Assembly: GCA_947372165.1 (NCBI GenBank)
Contig: CANBSP010000002.1
Span: 1 to 64,000 of the forward strand
Length of the DNA: 64,000 nt
Direction of reading: 5' to 3'
From: Actinomycetota bacterium
GTDB taxonomy: Bacteria > Actinomycetota > Actinomycetes > Nanopelagicales > Nanopelagicaceae
The notes below the pieces were generated by a model. The model searched no databases and was not told the DNA's origin. It saw only the letters and a program-made list of their open reading frames with translations. Numbering within the stretch: the stretch's first letter is position 1; the number at the start of each line of letters is the position of its first letter. Shown here piece by piece: positions 55,633 through 64,000 of this stretch. The position numbers and the translations under genes are program-made.

Positions 55633-55705
55633 TGCCTCGAGTCGGATTTGAACCGACACTGTGCGGATTTTGAGTCCGCCCTCTCTACCGTTGGAGTACC
55701 GAGGC
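55633..55705 (-). tRNA. tRNA-Leu-like with CAA anticodon and short variable loop
   Basis: The minus strand folds as a 73-nt cloverleaf: acceptor GCCTCGG with TCGAGGC (one G-U pair), D stem CTC/GAG with GG in the loop, anticodon stem GCGGA/TCCGC around CTCAAAA (anticodon CAA), a 5-base variable loop ACAGT, and T arm GTCGG-TTCAAAT-CCGAC, with A as discriminator. CCA is not encoded. A CAA anticodon means leucine, but bacterial tRNA-Leu has a long variable arm, so this is a class-I-shaped exception. It directly precedes pdtaR. Confidence 0.85.
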
Positions 55706-55766
55706 CGATCTTTCACTTTCATCCATTGAAACATTCGTTCTGACATGAATTGGGTCTCAATGCATG

Positions 55767-55795
55767 AAGGGCAAGAGTTTATAACCCTTGCCCTT
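55767..55795 (-). terminator. Hairpin after pyk
   Basis: AAGGGCAAGGGTT and AACTCTTGCCCTT on the minus strand form a 13-bp stem with one G-U pair and a 3-base loop, 35 bases beyond the pyk stop. Only TT follows, so as a classical terminator it is weak, but its place before the tRNA suits termination or message-end protection. Confidence 0.5.
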
Positions 55796-55830
55796 AATCA
55801 GCGAATTTCTCGAGATATTTATCTGCCCAA

Positions 55831-57273
55831 TTAGCTGCGGTAGGCAGCAGCAACGCCATCGACGGCATCACCGATGATATGCACGCGCACAGCATTGGTA
55901 GAACCAGGGATTCCCGGAGGCGCACCTGCGACGATCACAACAGCTTCACCCTTTGTTCCGCGGCCTGAATCCAGGAGGAGGTTATCTACCTGCTTCACCA
56001 TCTCGTCGGTATGAGAGACGGTTGGGGTGATAAGTGGCTCTACGCCCCAGCTCAAGGCAAGTTGGTTATAGACCGGCACTTCAGGGGTGAGCGCCAAGAT
56101 TGGGATATGCGAGCGGAAGCGAGAGATTCTGCGTGCTGATTCACCACTTTGCGTGAAGGCGACCAGGTACTTCGCTCCGACTGTGGCGCCGATTTCGGTA
56201 GCCGCTTTCGTGATCGCTCCACCTTTTGTTGTTGGCGCGCCTTGAATTGCAGGAATGCGATCAAGCATCGCCTCTTCAGTGCGTTCGATGATGCGACCCA
56301 TTGTCTTTACTGCTTCGATGGCAAATGCACCGACTGAGGTCTCACCTGAAAGCATCAACGCATCTGCGCCATCAAGCACAGCATTGGCACAGTCTGTTGC
56401 CTCTGCACGTGTTGGCGATGAATTGGTGATCATGGAGTCAAGCATCTGGGTAGCAACGATGACCGGCTTTGCTGCCTCGCGGCAGAGAGTGATGCAACGC
56501 TTCTGAACAAGTGGAACTTCTTCAATCGGCATCTCTACGCCAAGGTCGCCACGAGCAACCATGATGCCATCAAAGGCCGCAACGATCTCTTCAAGATTGT
56601 CGACTGCTTGTGGCTTCTCGATCTTTGCAATAACAGGGCGACGGATTCCAACTTCATCCATGATCGCATGAACATCATCAATGTCTTTTGCGCTGCGAAC
56701 AAATGAGAGTGCGATGAAATCCGCACCCGCGCGAAGACCCCAGCGTAGATCATCGATATCTTTCTCTGACATCGCAGGTACAGAGACTGCAACCCCTGGC
56801 AAGTTAATTCCCTTATTGTTTGAGACAAATCCAGGTTGTGTCACCTTCGTAACAACATCATTGCCCTTGACTTCAACGACCTCGACCGAGACTTTGCCGT
56901 CGTCGATCAGAATACGATCGCCAGGCTTGCAATCTCCAGGAAGACCCTTATAGGTGGTGCCGCAACGATCTTTTGTACCTTCGACCTCATCGGTTGTGAT
57001 GGTGAAGATATCGCCACGGAAGAGCTCGTGTGGACCATCCTTGAAGCGAGCCAGACGGATCTTTGGTCCTTGAAGATCGACCAAGATAGCCACTGCTTTA
57101 CCGCTCTTCGCCGCTGACTCCCGGACGCGATCGAGGCGGTTCTGGTGCTCCTCGTATCCCCCGTGTGAGAGATTGAGGCGGGCCATATTCATGCCTGCCG
57201 CGATTAACTCATCGACCTTCTCTGGGGCCTCAACTGCTGGGCCCATCGTGCACACAATTTTCGCTCTACGCAT
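55831..57273 (-). CDS. pyk: Pyruvate kinase
   Basis: A 480-residue glycolytic enzyme. MRRAKIVCTMGPA, MNMARLNLSHG, VDLQGPKIRLARF, the lysine block VIAKIEKPQAVDNLEEI, the metal site MVARGDLGVEM, and ATQMLDSMI...RAEATDCANAVLDGADALMLSGETSVG are intact; the C-terminal regulatory domain ends with VHIIGDAVDGVAAAYRS. It stands alone, with a palindrome in its promoter region. Confidence 0.97.
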   Translation of the reverse strand: MRRAKIVCTMGPAVEAPEKVDELIAAGMNMARLNLSHGGYEEHQNRLDRVRESAAKSGKAVAILVDLQGPKIRLARFKDGPHELFRGDIFTITTDEVEGTKDRCGTTYKGLPGDCKPGDRILIDDGKVSVEVVEVKGNDVVTKVTQPGFVSNNKGINLPGVAVSVPAMSEKDIDDLRWGLRAGADFIALSFVRSAKDIDDVHAIMDEVGIRRPVIAKIEKPQAVDNLEEIVAAFDGIMVARGDLGVEMPIEEVPLVQKRCITLCREAAKPVIVATQMLDSMITNSSPTRAEATDCANAVLDGADALMLSGETSVGAFAIEAVKTMGRIIERTEEAMLDRIPAIQGAPTTKGGAITKAATEIGATVGAKYLVAFTQSGESARRISRFRSHIPILALTPEVPVYNQLALSWGVEPLITPTVSHTDEMVKQVDNLLLDSGRGTKGEAVVIVAGAPPGIPGSTNAVRVHIIGDAVDGVAAAYRS

Positions 57274-57289
57274 GGTTCAACCTTAATCT

Positions 57290-57305
57290 ATTACCGCACG
57301 GTAAT
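57290..57305. promoter_or_regulatory. Palindromic candidate operator before pyk
   Basis: ATTACCGCACGGTAAT has 7-bp perfect arms around CA, centred 24 bases before the pyk ATG. On the minus strand it overlaps a possible -10 (GGTAAT) 17 bp after TTCAAA. A repressor site is plausible; the protein is unknown. Confidence 0.45.
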
Positions 57306-57344
57306 CCGAGTATTTGAAGTGGATTGAGAAGAATTCGGAGTGAA

Positions 57345-58802
57345 CTACACCATCAATGGACGTGCAGTAGGCAAGATTGGGGCAGGGAGTTGCGTTGAAC
57401 CTTCGAGGAACTCATCAACTGATGCTGCGCAACTTCGACCTTCTGCGATCGCCCAGACGATGAGTGATTGACCGCGACCAGCATCTCCGGCGACAAAGAC
57501 TCCCTCGATATTTGTTGCAAAGTTCTTATCGCGTTTGATATTTCCACGATCATCAAGTTCGACTTCTAATTGAGCTAAGAGTTCGCTCTTCTCAGGACCA
57601 ACAAAGCCCATTGCTAGAAAGACGAGGTCGGCTGGAATCTCGCGTTCAGATCCTTCAACTTTCTCAAACTTTCCGTTGGCGAATTCAGTTTCGACGAGTT
57701 GAAGTGCTCGAACATTTCCTTGCTCATCTCCGAGGAATTTTTCGGTCGAGACGGCATAGAGTCGTTCGCCCGCTTCTTCATGTGCAGAACTCACACGATA
57801 GATCATTGGATAGGTAGGCCATGGTTGAGATGATGGTCGTTCCTCAGTTGGGCGCGGCATGATCTCAAGTTGGGTCACACTCGCTGCGCCCTGGCGAATC
57901 GCTGTGCCGAGGCAATCTGCGCCGGTATCACCGCCGCCAAGAATCACAACATGTTTTCCGGTTGCATTGATTGGCGGTGTGCCATCAAGTTCGGAGAGGC
58001 CTTGCTTATTACCCCAAGGCAGATATTCCATCGCTTGATAGATGCCAGTGAATTCACGACCCGGGACCTGGATATCGCGCCAATTCGTCGAACCAACAGA
58101 TAGGACCACTGCGTCGTACTTTGAACGAAGTTGATCGCCGGTGATGTCAACGCCGACGTTGACGCCAGCACGGAATCGAGTGCCTTCCGCCTCCATCTGA
58201 GTCAGGCGTCGATCGACGATCGACTTCTCCATCTTGAACTCTGGAATGCCATAACGGAGTAATCCGCCGATGCGATCAGCGCGCTCGTAGACGGCGACAG
58301 TATGTCCAGCACGGGTTAACTGCTGAGCTACCGCAAGGCCGGCTGGCCCTGATCCAACGACCGCAACAGTCTTGCCCGTGAGGCGATCCGGTGGAAGAGG
58401 CACGACGGTACCTGCGCCAAACGCTTCTTCAATCGTACGAAGCTCTACCTGCTTGATCGTGACTGCATCTGCGTTGATTCCAACAACACATGCAGTTTCG
58501 CACGGCGCTGGGCAGAGGCGGCCGGTGAACTCTGGGAAGTTATTTGTGGCATGAAGGCGATCAATCGCTTCGCGCTTCTCGCCCCGCCAGATTAAATCGT
58601 TCCACTCTGGGATTAGATTCCCTAGAGGGCAACCGTTATGACAGAACGGAATGCCGCAATCCATGCAACGACCAGCTTGCTTCTGCAAGTCGCCGAACTC
58701 CTGCGGCTCGTAAACCTCTTTCCAATCCTTGATGCGAACATCAACCGGGCGACGTGTGGGTGTTTCGCGCGGTGTAGTAAGGAATCCCTTTGGATCAGCC
58801 AT
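57345..58802 (-). CDS. gltD: Glutamate synthase small (beta) subunit
   Basis: A 485-residue NADPH-binding flavoprotein subunit of GOGAT. The N-terminal Fe-S cysteines are Cys46, Cys49, Cys54, Cys58 (GRCMDCGIPFCHNGCPLGN) and CPAPCETAC; FAD loop VAVVGSGPAGLAVAQQLTRAGH and NADPH loop VVILGGGDTGADCLGTAIRQGA follow, and the end has GVFVAGDAGRGQSLIVWAIAEGR. It lies 2 bases after gltB. It hands electrons to GltB to reduce 2-oxoglutarate plus glutamine to glutamate. Confidence 0.97.
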   Translation of the reverse strand: MADPKGFLTTPRETPTRRPVDVRIKDWKEVYEPQEFGDLQKQAGRCMDCGIPFCHNGCPLGNLIPEWNDLIWRGEKREAIDRLHATNNFPEFTGRLCPAPCETACVVGINADAVTIKQVELRTIEEAFGAGTVVPLPPDRLTGKTVAVVGSGPAGLAVAQQLTRAGHTVAVYERADRIGGLLRYGIPEFKMEKSIVDRRLTQMEAEGTRFRAGVNVGVDITGDQLRSKYDAVVLSVGSTNWRDIQVPGREFTGIYQAMEYLPWGNKQGLSELDGTPPINATGKHVVILGGGDTGADCLGTAIRQGAASVTQLEIMPRPTEERPSSQPWPTYPMIYRVSSAHEEAGERLYAVSTEKFLGDEQGNVRALQLVETEFANGKFEKVEGSEREIPADLVFLAMGFVGPEKSELLAQLEVELDDRGNIKRDKNFATNIEGVFVAGDAGRGQSLIVWAIAEGRSCAASVDEFLEGSTQLPAPILPTARPLMV

Positions 58803-58804
58803 TT

Positions 58805-61800
58805 TTACAATGCCTCCATAACTACTTTATTAACGTCAAGGCCTTCACGTTCGGCACGCTCCATTGCGGCAAGTACTCGCGCATAGTCCCGTGGCATCAC
58901 AAGAGAGATACGTGATTTCTCAGTAGCCCAGTTCGCAACGAGATTCTTTGCTACCTCTGACCCGGTCTCAATGGCAAAACTCTCAATGAGATCCTTTACC
59001 TTTGTATCTTGATCAGCAGGGAGTGTAAGAACATCCACCATCTCGGTATTGACCAGACGTGGATCGAGATCGAGTACGAAGGCACGTCCGCCGGACATAC
59101 CAGCCGCAAAGTTGCGACCTGTCTCGCCCAGCACGATTGCGATTCCACCGGTCATATATTCACAACCGTGGTCGCCAACGCCTTCAACGATCGCGACCGC
59201 GCCTGAATTTCGAACGCAGAAACGTTCGCCGACCTTGCCGCGAATAAAGATCTGACCGCTTGTCGCGCCATAGCCAACGACATTGCCAGCGATGACATTC
59301 TCTTCAGATTTAACGATCGCTTTCTCGCTCTGGCGAACGATCACCCGACCACCAGAAAGGCCTTTGCCCACGTGATCATTTGCATCGCCAAAGAGGCGAA
59401 GCGTGATTCCTTGTGGAAGGAAGGCGCCAAGTGACTGCCCCACTGCACCATTCAAAGTGATATCGATGGTGTCGTGTGGCATTCCCGCTCCCCCGTATTT
59501 ACGAGTGAGTTCTGCGCCAAGCATTGTTCCGACTGTGCGGTTCACATTGCGGACATCAACTGAAAGCTTTACCGGCTTTGCATCCATGAGTGCGGTGGCG
59601 GCGAGCTTGATCAATTCATTATCTAGCGCAGCATCAAGATTGTGATCTTGAGTCGTAGTGTTCTTGCGATCGGGATATGCCATGCTGGCCGGAGCCGCAA
59701 GAAGTGGTGCGAGATCGAGCCCGCTCGCCTTCCAGTGGTCAACGGCAGCCTTTGTATCGAGAAGTTCGACCTGACCGATTGCCTCATCAATTGTGCGGAA
59801 ACCAAGCTTTGATAACCACTCGCGAACTTCTTCGGCAATATATTCAAAGAAGGTTTCGACGAATTCAGGCTTGCCCGAGAACTTTGCGCGCAACGTTGGG
59901 TTCTGCGTTGCGACGCCCACTGGGCAGGTATCAAGATGGCAGACGCGCATCATGACGCAACCAGAGACAACCAGTGGCGCAGTTGCGAAGCCAAACTCTT
60001 CAGCACCGAGAAGGGCAGCGATGACAACATCGCGGCCAGTCTTCATCTGACCATCAACCTGAACAACGATTCGATCACGCAATCCGTTGAGCATCAAGGT
60101 TTGTTGAGTTTCAGCAAGACCCAACTCCCAAGGCGCACCAGCGTGCTTGAGTGATGTCAATGGCGATGCACCAGTTCCACCATCGTGGCCTGAGATCAAG
60201 ACGACATCAGCATGCGCCTTGGATACACCAGCTGCAACAGTTCCGACGCCGACTTCAGCGACAAGCTTCACGTGAACGCGGGCATTGCGATTTGCATTCT
60301 TGAGATCGTGAATCAATTGCGCTAAATCTTCGATCGAATAGATATCGTGGTGTGGCGGTGGTGAGATTAAGCCAACGCCAGGTGTTGAGTAACGAACCTG
60401 GGCGATCCATGGATAGACCTTGTTTCCAGGGAGCTGGCCACCTTCACCAGGCTTGGCGCCTTGCGCCATCTTGATCTGAATATCATCGGCATTCACGAGG
60501 TAGTTTGATGTGACGCCAAATCGGCCGGAAGCAACCTGCTTCACAGCTGATCGACGAAGATCGCCATTTGCATCCCGAGTGAAGCGATCTGGATCTTCTC
60601 CACCCTCGCCCGTATTCGACTTTCCGCCGATTCGGTTCATTGCAATAGCAAGAGTCTCGTGCGCCTCTTGCGAGATCGATCCATAGGACATCGCACCAGT
60701 CGCAAAGCGCTTAATGATCGATGAGGATGGCTCAACCTGATCAAGCGGAACTTCTGGCCGGATGCCTTGCTTAAATTCAAAGAGACCGCGCAGTGTCATG
60801 AGACGTTGCGATTGATCATCGATGTGACGGGTGTAGCGCTTGAAGATGTCATAACGCTTCGCACGAGTTGAATGCTGAAGTGTGAAGACCGTCTCTGGAT
60901 CGAAGAGATGAGGCTCGCCCTCGCGACGCCACTGATACTCCCCGCCGATCGGCAACTTCTTAGTGCCTGGAACTTCGCCACCTGGTGGATAGGCAATGTG
61001 GTGTCGCTTGATGGTCTCTTCTGCGATCACATCAAGTGAAACGCCACCAAGACGGGAGGTAAGGCCAACGAAGTACTCATCGACTACTTCACGTGAGAGA
61101 CCGATCGCTTCAAAGACCTGAGCACCGGTGTAGGAAGCGATGGTAGAAATACCCATCTTCGACATCACCTTAAGAACGCCCTTACCTAAGGACTTGATGA
61201 GATTCGCTACCGCCTTCTCTGGTGTGATACCAGTGATGACGCCTTGACGCACAAGATCCTCTGCAGATTCCATGGCGAGATATGGATTCACCGCAGCTGC
61301 TCCGAAACCGATCAGGAGCGCAACGTGGTGAACCTCGCGAACTTCACCTGATTCAACAATGAGGCCGACTTGGGTTCGAGTCTTCTCGCGAATGAGGTGG
61401 TGATGAATAGCAGATGTCAGAAGCAGTGACGGAATCGGTGCATCTTCAGAGTCGCCGTCGCGATCTGACAGCACGATGATGTGTGCGCCATCTGCGATCG
61501 CCTGTGAAACTTCCTTACGGATCTCATCAATCCGCTCACGTAGCGCTTCTCCCCCGCCACTTGCTGGGAAGAGGCCACGGACAACATGTGCCTGGAATCC
61601 TGGGTTATCGCCATCGGCATTGACGTGAATGATCTTTGCGAGTTCGTCATTGTCGATCACTGGAAAGTCGAGTGAAATCTGTCGACATGAATCCGGAGTT
61701 GGGTTCAGAAGATTGGACTCTGGTCCAATGCTTCCACCAAGGCTTGTCACAAGTTCTTCACGGATCGCATCAAGTGGAGGATTTGTCACCTGTGCAAAGA

Positions 61801-63331
61801 GTTGGGCGAAGTAATCGTAAATCAGACGAGGCTTATCGGAGAGGGCCGCGATTGGCGTATCGGTTCCCATCGAACCAAGTGGCTCCATGCCGTTTCGTGC
61901 CATCGGAGCAACGATGATGCGGAGCTCTTCTTCGGTATACCCGAAGGCACGTTGTCTACGCACGACGGATGAGTGCGGATAAATAATATGTTCGCGCGCA
62001 GGAAGATCGGCGAGTTTCACCAAGCCATCAGCGAGCCATTTTCCATAAGGCTGGGCCGTTGCTAACTGATCCTTGATCTCATCATCTTCAATGATTCGGC
62101 CAGCTTCAATATCGACTAAGAACATTCGGCCAGGCTGTAATCGACCCTTTCGGACGATCTTCTCCGCTGGAATATCAAGCACGCCTACTTCTGAGGCCAA
62201 GACCACGAGTCCATCATCTGTTACCCAGAAGCGAGATGGGCGAAGACCATTGCGATCAAGGACTGCTCCGACCTGCTTGCCATCTGTAAAGGTGACGCAT
62301 GCTGGACCATCCCATGGCTCCATCATCGTTGCATGGAATGCATAGAAATCTCTACGCTCTTTCGACATCGTCGCATGGTTCTCCCACGCTTCAGGAATCA
62401 TCATCAAGATTGAGTGTGGAAGTGATCGACCGCCGAGGTAGAGCAGTTCAAGAACTTCATCAAATGAGGCAGTATCGCTTCCCTCTGCATCAATGATTGG
62501 GAAGATGCGATTGATATCGCCAGGAATCAGATCACTCGAAAGTAGCGCCTCACGAGCACGCATCCAATTGCGATTTCCCTTAACGGTATTGATTTCACCG
62601 TTGTGGGCGATAAAACGATATGGGTGCGCAAGTGGCCATGATGGGAAGGTATTTGTGGAGAAGCGAGAGTGAACAAGAGCAAGCGGTGAAGTCACGCGCT
62701 CATCGGAGAGATCTGGGAAGAACTCTTCAAGTTGGCCAGTTGTAAGCATGCCCTTATAAACAATCGTGGCAGAAGAGAGTGACGGGAAGTAGATCGGGAG
62801 CGCATGTTCGATGCGCTTACGAATTACAAATGCGAGTCGATCAAGATCGAGACCAGACTCTTGGTTTTTACCCGCGATAAAGATCTGCATGAACTTCGGC
62901 ATAACCGAGAGCGCAGTCTTTCCAAGACCTTCTGAATCAATTGGAAGTTCGCGCCAACCAAGAACAGCAGCGCTCTCTGATTCAACGATTTCGCGAATCG
63001 CTTCGTAATCAGAGAAAGATGGATCGATAAATGCGATACCCGTTGCATAACTTCCTACTTCAGGAAGTGAGAACCCTGCGACTTCTCGATAAAACTCATC
63101 AGGAATTCGGATCAAAATTCCGGCACCATCACCACTATCTGGCTCAGCGCCAGTTGCACCGCGATGCTCGAGATTGCGAAGTGCTTGCAGCGCCTGCGCC
63201 ACGATCTCATGTGTTGCGACCTTATTTAAGGTTGCTACAAGAGCAACGCCGCACGCATCATGTTCATCGGCAGGGTTGTAGAGCCCCTGCTGGGCTGGCA
63301 AAGCACTGAAAAGAGTCACAACTGCTCCCAT
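58805..63331 (-). CDS. gltB: Glutamate synthase large (alpha) subunit
   Basis: A 1508-residue enzyme. After a short propeptide the amidotransferase begins at Cys27 ([13 protein letters not shown]); [27 protein letters not shown] is the glutamine site. The central and FMN barrel domains include [26 protein letters not shown], the 3Fe-4S cysteines lie in [23 protein letters not shown], and the C-terminal beta-helix domain ([10 protein letters not shown]-like repeats) is complete. With gltD it forms NADPH-GOGAT, the likely main ammonium entry. Confidence 0.97.
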   Translation of the reverse strand: MGAVVTLFSALPAQQGLYNPADEHDACGVALVATLNKVATHEIVAQALQALRNLEHRGATGAEPDSGDGAGILIRIPDEFYREVAGFSLPEVGSYATGIAFIDPSFSDYEAIREIVESESAAVLGWRELPIDSEGLGKTALSVMPKFMQIFIAGKNQESGLDLDRLAFVIRKRIEHALPIYFPSLSSATIVYKGMLTTGQLEEFFPDLSDERVTSPLALVHSRFSTNTFPSWPLAHPYRFIAHNGEINTVKGNRNWMRAREALLSSDLIPGDINRIFPIIDAEGSDTASFDEVLELLYLGGRSLPHSILMMIPEAWENHATMSKERRDFYAFHATMMEPWDGPACVTFTDGKQVGAVLDRNGLRPSRFWVTDDGLVVLASEVGVLDIPAEKIVRKGRLQPGRMFLVDIEAGRIIEDDEIKDQLATAQPYGKWLADGLVKLADLPAREHIIYPHSSVVRRQRAFGYTEEELRIIVAPMARNGMEPLGSMGTDTPIAALSDKPRLIYDYFAQLFAQVTNPPLDAIREELVTSLGGSIGPESNLLNPTPDSCRQISLDFPVIDNDELAKIIHVNADGDNPGFQAHVVRGLFPASGGGEALRERIDEIRKEVSQAIADGAHIIVLSDRDGDSEDAPIPSLLLTSAIHHHLIREKTRTQVGLIVESGEVREVHHVALLIGFGAAAVNPYLAMESAEDLVRQGVITGITPEKAVANLIKSLGKGVLKVMSKMGISTIASYTGAQVFEAIGLSREVVDEYFVGLTSRLGGVSLDVIAEETIKRHHIAYPPGGEVPGTKKLPIGGEYQWRREGEPHLFDPETVFTLQHSTRAKRYDIFKRYTRHIDDQSQRLMTLRGLFEFKQGIRPEVPLDQVEPSSSIIKRFATGAMSYGSISQEAHETLAIAMNRIGGKSNTGEGGEDPDRFTRDANGDLRRSAVKQVASGRFGVTSNYLVNADDIQIKMAQGAKPGEGGQLPGNKVYPWIAQVRYSTPGVGLISPPPHHDIYSIEDLAQLIHDLKNANRNARVHVKLVAEVGVGTVAAGVSKAHADVVLISGHDGGTGASPLTSLKHAGAPWELGLAETQQTLMLNGLRDRIVVQVDGQMKTGRDVVIAALLGAEEFGFATAPLVVSGCVMMRVCHLDTCPVGVATQNPTLRAKFSGKPEFVETFFEYIAEEVREWLSKLGFRTIDEAIGQVELLDTKAAVDHWKASGLDLAPLLAAPASMAYPDRKNTTTQDHNLDAALDNELIKLAATALMDAKPVKLSVDVRNVNRTVGTMLGAELTRKYGGAGMPHDTIDITLNGAVGQSLGAFLPQGITLRLFGDANDHVGKGLSGGRVIVRQSEKAIVKSEENVIAGNVVGYGATSGQIFIRGKVGERFCVRNSGAVAIVEGVGDHGCEYMTGGIAIVLGETGRNFAAGMSGGRAFVLDLDPRLVNTEMVDVLTLPADQDTKVKDLIESFAIETGSEVAKNLVANWATEKSRISLVMPRDYARVLAAMERAEREGLDVNKVVMEAL

Positions 63332-63398
63332 TGTCTGGATTAATCGAGAGTGAACGATTGGGACGACAATGGCCCATTACTTGATGGAGAACTACTGG

Positions 63399-63432
63399 CT
63401 GATCCACCGGGCTTGCCGGGCTGCTGGATCAG
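63399..63432 (-). other. Hairpin between the VIT1 gene and gltB
   Basis: CTGATCCA (63399-63406) and TGGATCAG (63425-63432) form an 8-bp stem, with further CCCGG pairing possible inside. It lies 20 bases after the VIT1-type stop and has no T tract, so it could be a weak terminator or part of the gltB leader. A possible gltB promoter (TTGTCG at 63364-63369, 18 bp, GATTAA) lies just downstream. Confidence 0.45.
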
Positions 63433-63452
63433 CGAGTAGGAAAGGCTACCAA

Positions 63453-64000
63453 TTAGAGACCAGAAAGGTGAACCAATGAGCCAATTCCGGCTGTGATCGC
63501 CATGCCTAGTCCGCCGCCAATTGTGACGCGCAGGACGGTAATTCCAAGCTTTGACCCCGATAGGCGCGAGCTAATCAAGCCTGTTCCAGCCAAGCCGAGC
63601 ATGGTGGCAATTACGATTCCCAAGGATTTATGAGCGAAGTGCCAGGAGAGCGCCCCGAAGAGCGGAATGATCCCGCCTGCGGTGTAGCTAATCGCCGAAG
63701 CGATTGCGGCTTGGGTCGGACGAGCCATGGTGTGCTCAAACTGTCCAAGTTCATCTCGTAGATGCGCCTCGAGCGGATCCTTCTCATGCATGACGCGGGC
63801 AACCTCTTTGGCAAGCTCGGGTGAGAGTCCACGTTCGACATAGATCTGGGCAAGCTCTGCCTCTTCACCTTCTGGATCAAGAGCGAGATGCTCGATCTCC
63901 ATGCGACGATCACTCTCTTCAATATCACTTTGTGATTGAACGGAGATGTATTCGCCTACAGCCATAGACATTGCACCTGCGGCGATTGCTGCAACACCGG
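63453..64000 (-). CDS. VIT1/CCC1-family metal transporter (5' end outside window)
   Basis: The C-terminal 181 residues of a VIT1/CCC1-type Fe/Mn transporter. The frame enters from the right edge as GVAAIAAGAMSMAVGEYISVQSQSD, the conserved metal-site helix; a charged cytosolic segment (EIEHLALDPEGEEAELAQIYVERGLSPELAKEVARVM) follows, then three hydrophobic helices and the end LVHLSGL. The missing N-terminal helix lies beyond 64000. Iron or manganese handling is inferred from family. Confidence 0.9.
   Translation of the reverse strand, partial: GVAAIAAGAMSMAVGEYISVQSQSDIEESDRRMEIEHLALDPEGEEAELAQIYVERGLSPELAKEVARVMHEKDPLEAHLRDELGQFEHTMARPTQAAIASAISYTAGGIIPLFGALSWHFAHKSLGIVIATMLGLAGTGLISSRLSGSKLGITVLRVTIGGGLGMAITAGIGSLVHLSGL

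Overview
The window is chromosomal core DNA from a compact actinobacterium. Actinobacterial markers are RbpA, WhiA, a DUF3099 protein, an InhA-type enoyl reductase, a receiver-ANTAR regulator of the PdtaR type, a SUF operon headed by sufR, and an actinobacterial 16S 5' end. Base composition looks moderate (near 50% GC by eye, not computed), intergenic gaps are mostly tens of bases, and many neighbouring genes overlap by 1 to 4 bases. This fits a streamlined lineage; a freshwater acI/Nanopelagicales-type organism is my best guess, but this is inference. I see no insertion sequence, prophage, CRISPR array or clear pseudogene.

Layout. 1-640: 5' end of a 16S gene reading out of the window, with its leader, promoter and a strong terminator. 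672-8080: tyrS and the arginine operon argC-J-B-D-R-H, headed by two ArgR boxes and lacking argF and argG. 8089-13908: pheST, an rRNA methyltransferase, and infC-rpmI-rplT with an AUC-initiated infC. 13909-17625: fabG-fabI, a DUF3099 membrane protein and an ABC exporter. 17698-24003: sufR-B-D-Rieske-C-S-U-T with a SufR-type operator. 24101-29945: ctaA, then tkt-tal-pgi closed by a 44-bp palindromic terminator. 29957-36669: rbpA, secG-tpiA-pgk-gap and the whiA-yvcK-rapZ cluster. 36684-44120: uvrC, uvrA, uvrB and coaE together. 44231-49989: rpsA, an MFS transporter, polA and a hotdog thioesterase. 49999-54921: a branched-chain amino-acid ABC system, livK-H-M-G-F. 54993-57305: pdtaR, an odd tRNA-Leu(CAA), and pyk. 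57345-64000: gltBD and a VIT1/CCC1-type transporter cut by the window edge.

The genes cover central carbon flow (glycolysis triad, pyk, transketolase, transaldolase, pgi), nitrogen and amino-acid metabolism (GOGAT, arginine, branched-chain uptake), Fe-S assembly, excision repair and translation. Most genes run on the minus strand; plus-strand islands are DUF3099, ctaA-tkt-tal-pgi, the MFS gene and the thioesterase. Gene order resembles what I recall of the Streptomyces core chromosome, but compressed. Many solitary or operon-leading genes have a TANNNT box 6-8 bases before the start codon and no Shine-Dalgarno sequence, which suggests leaderless transcripts.

No dramatic new system is evident. 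The points most worth a second look are the class-I-shaped tRNA-Leu(CAA) ending one base before the pdtaR start codon, the mirror-symmetric leaderless promoter between polA and the thioesterase gene, and the palindromic candidate operators before livK and pyk.
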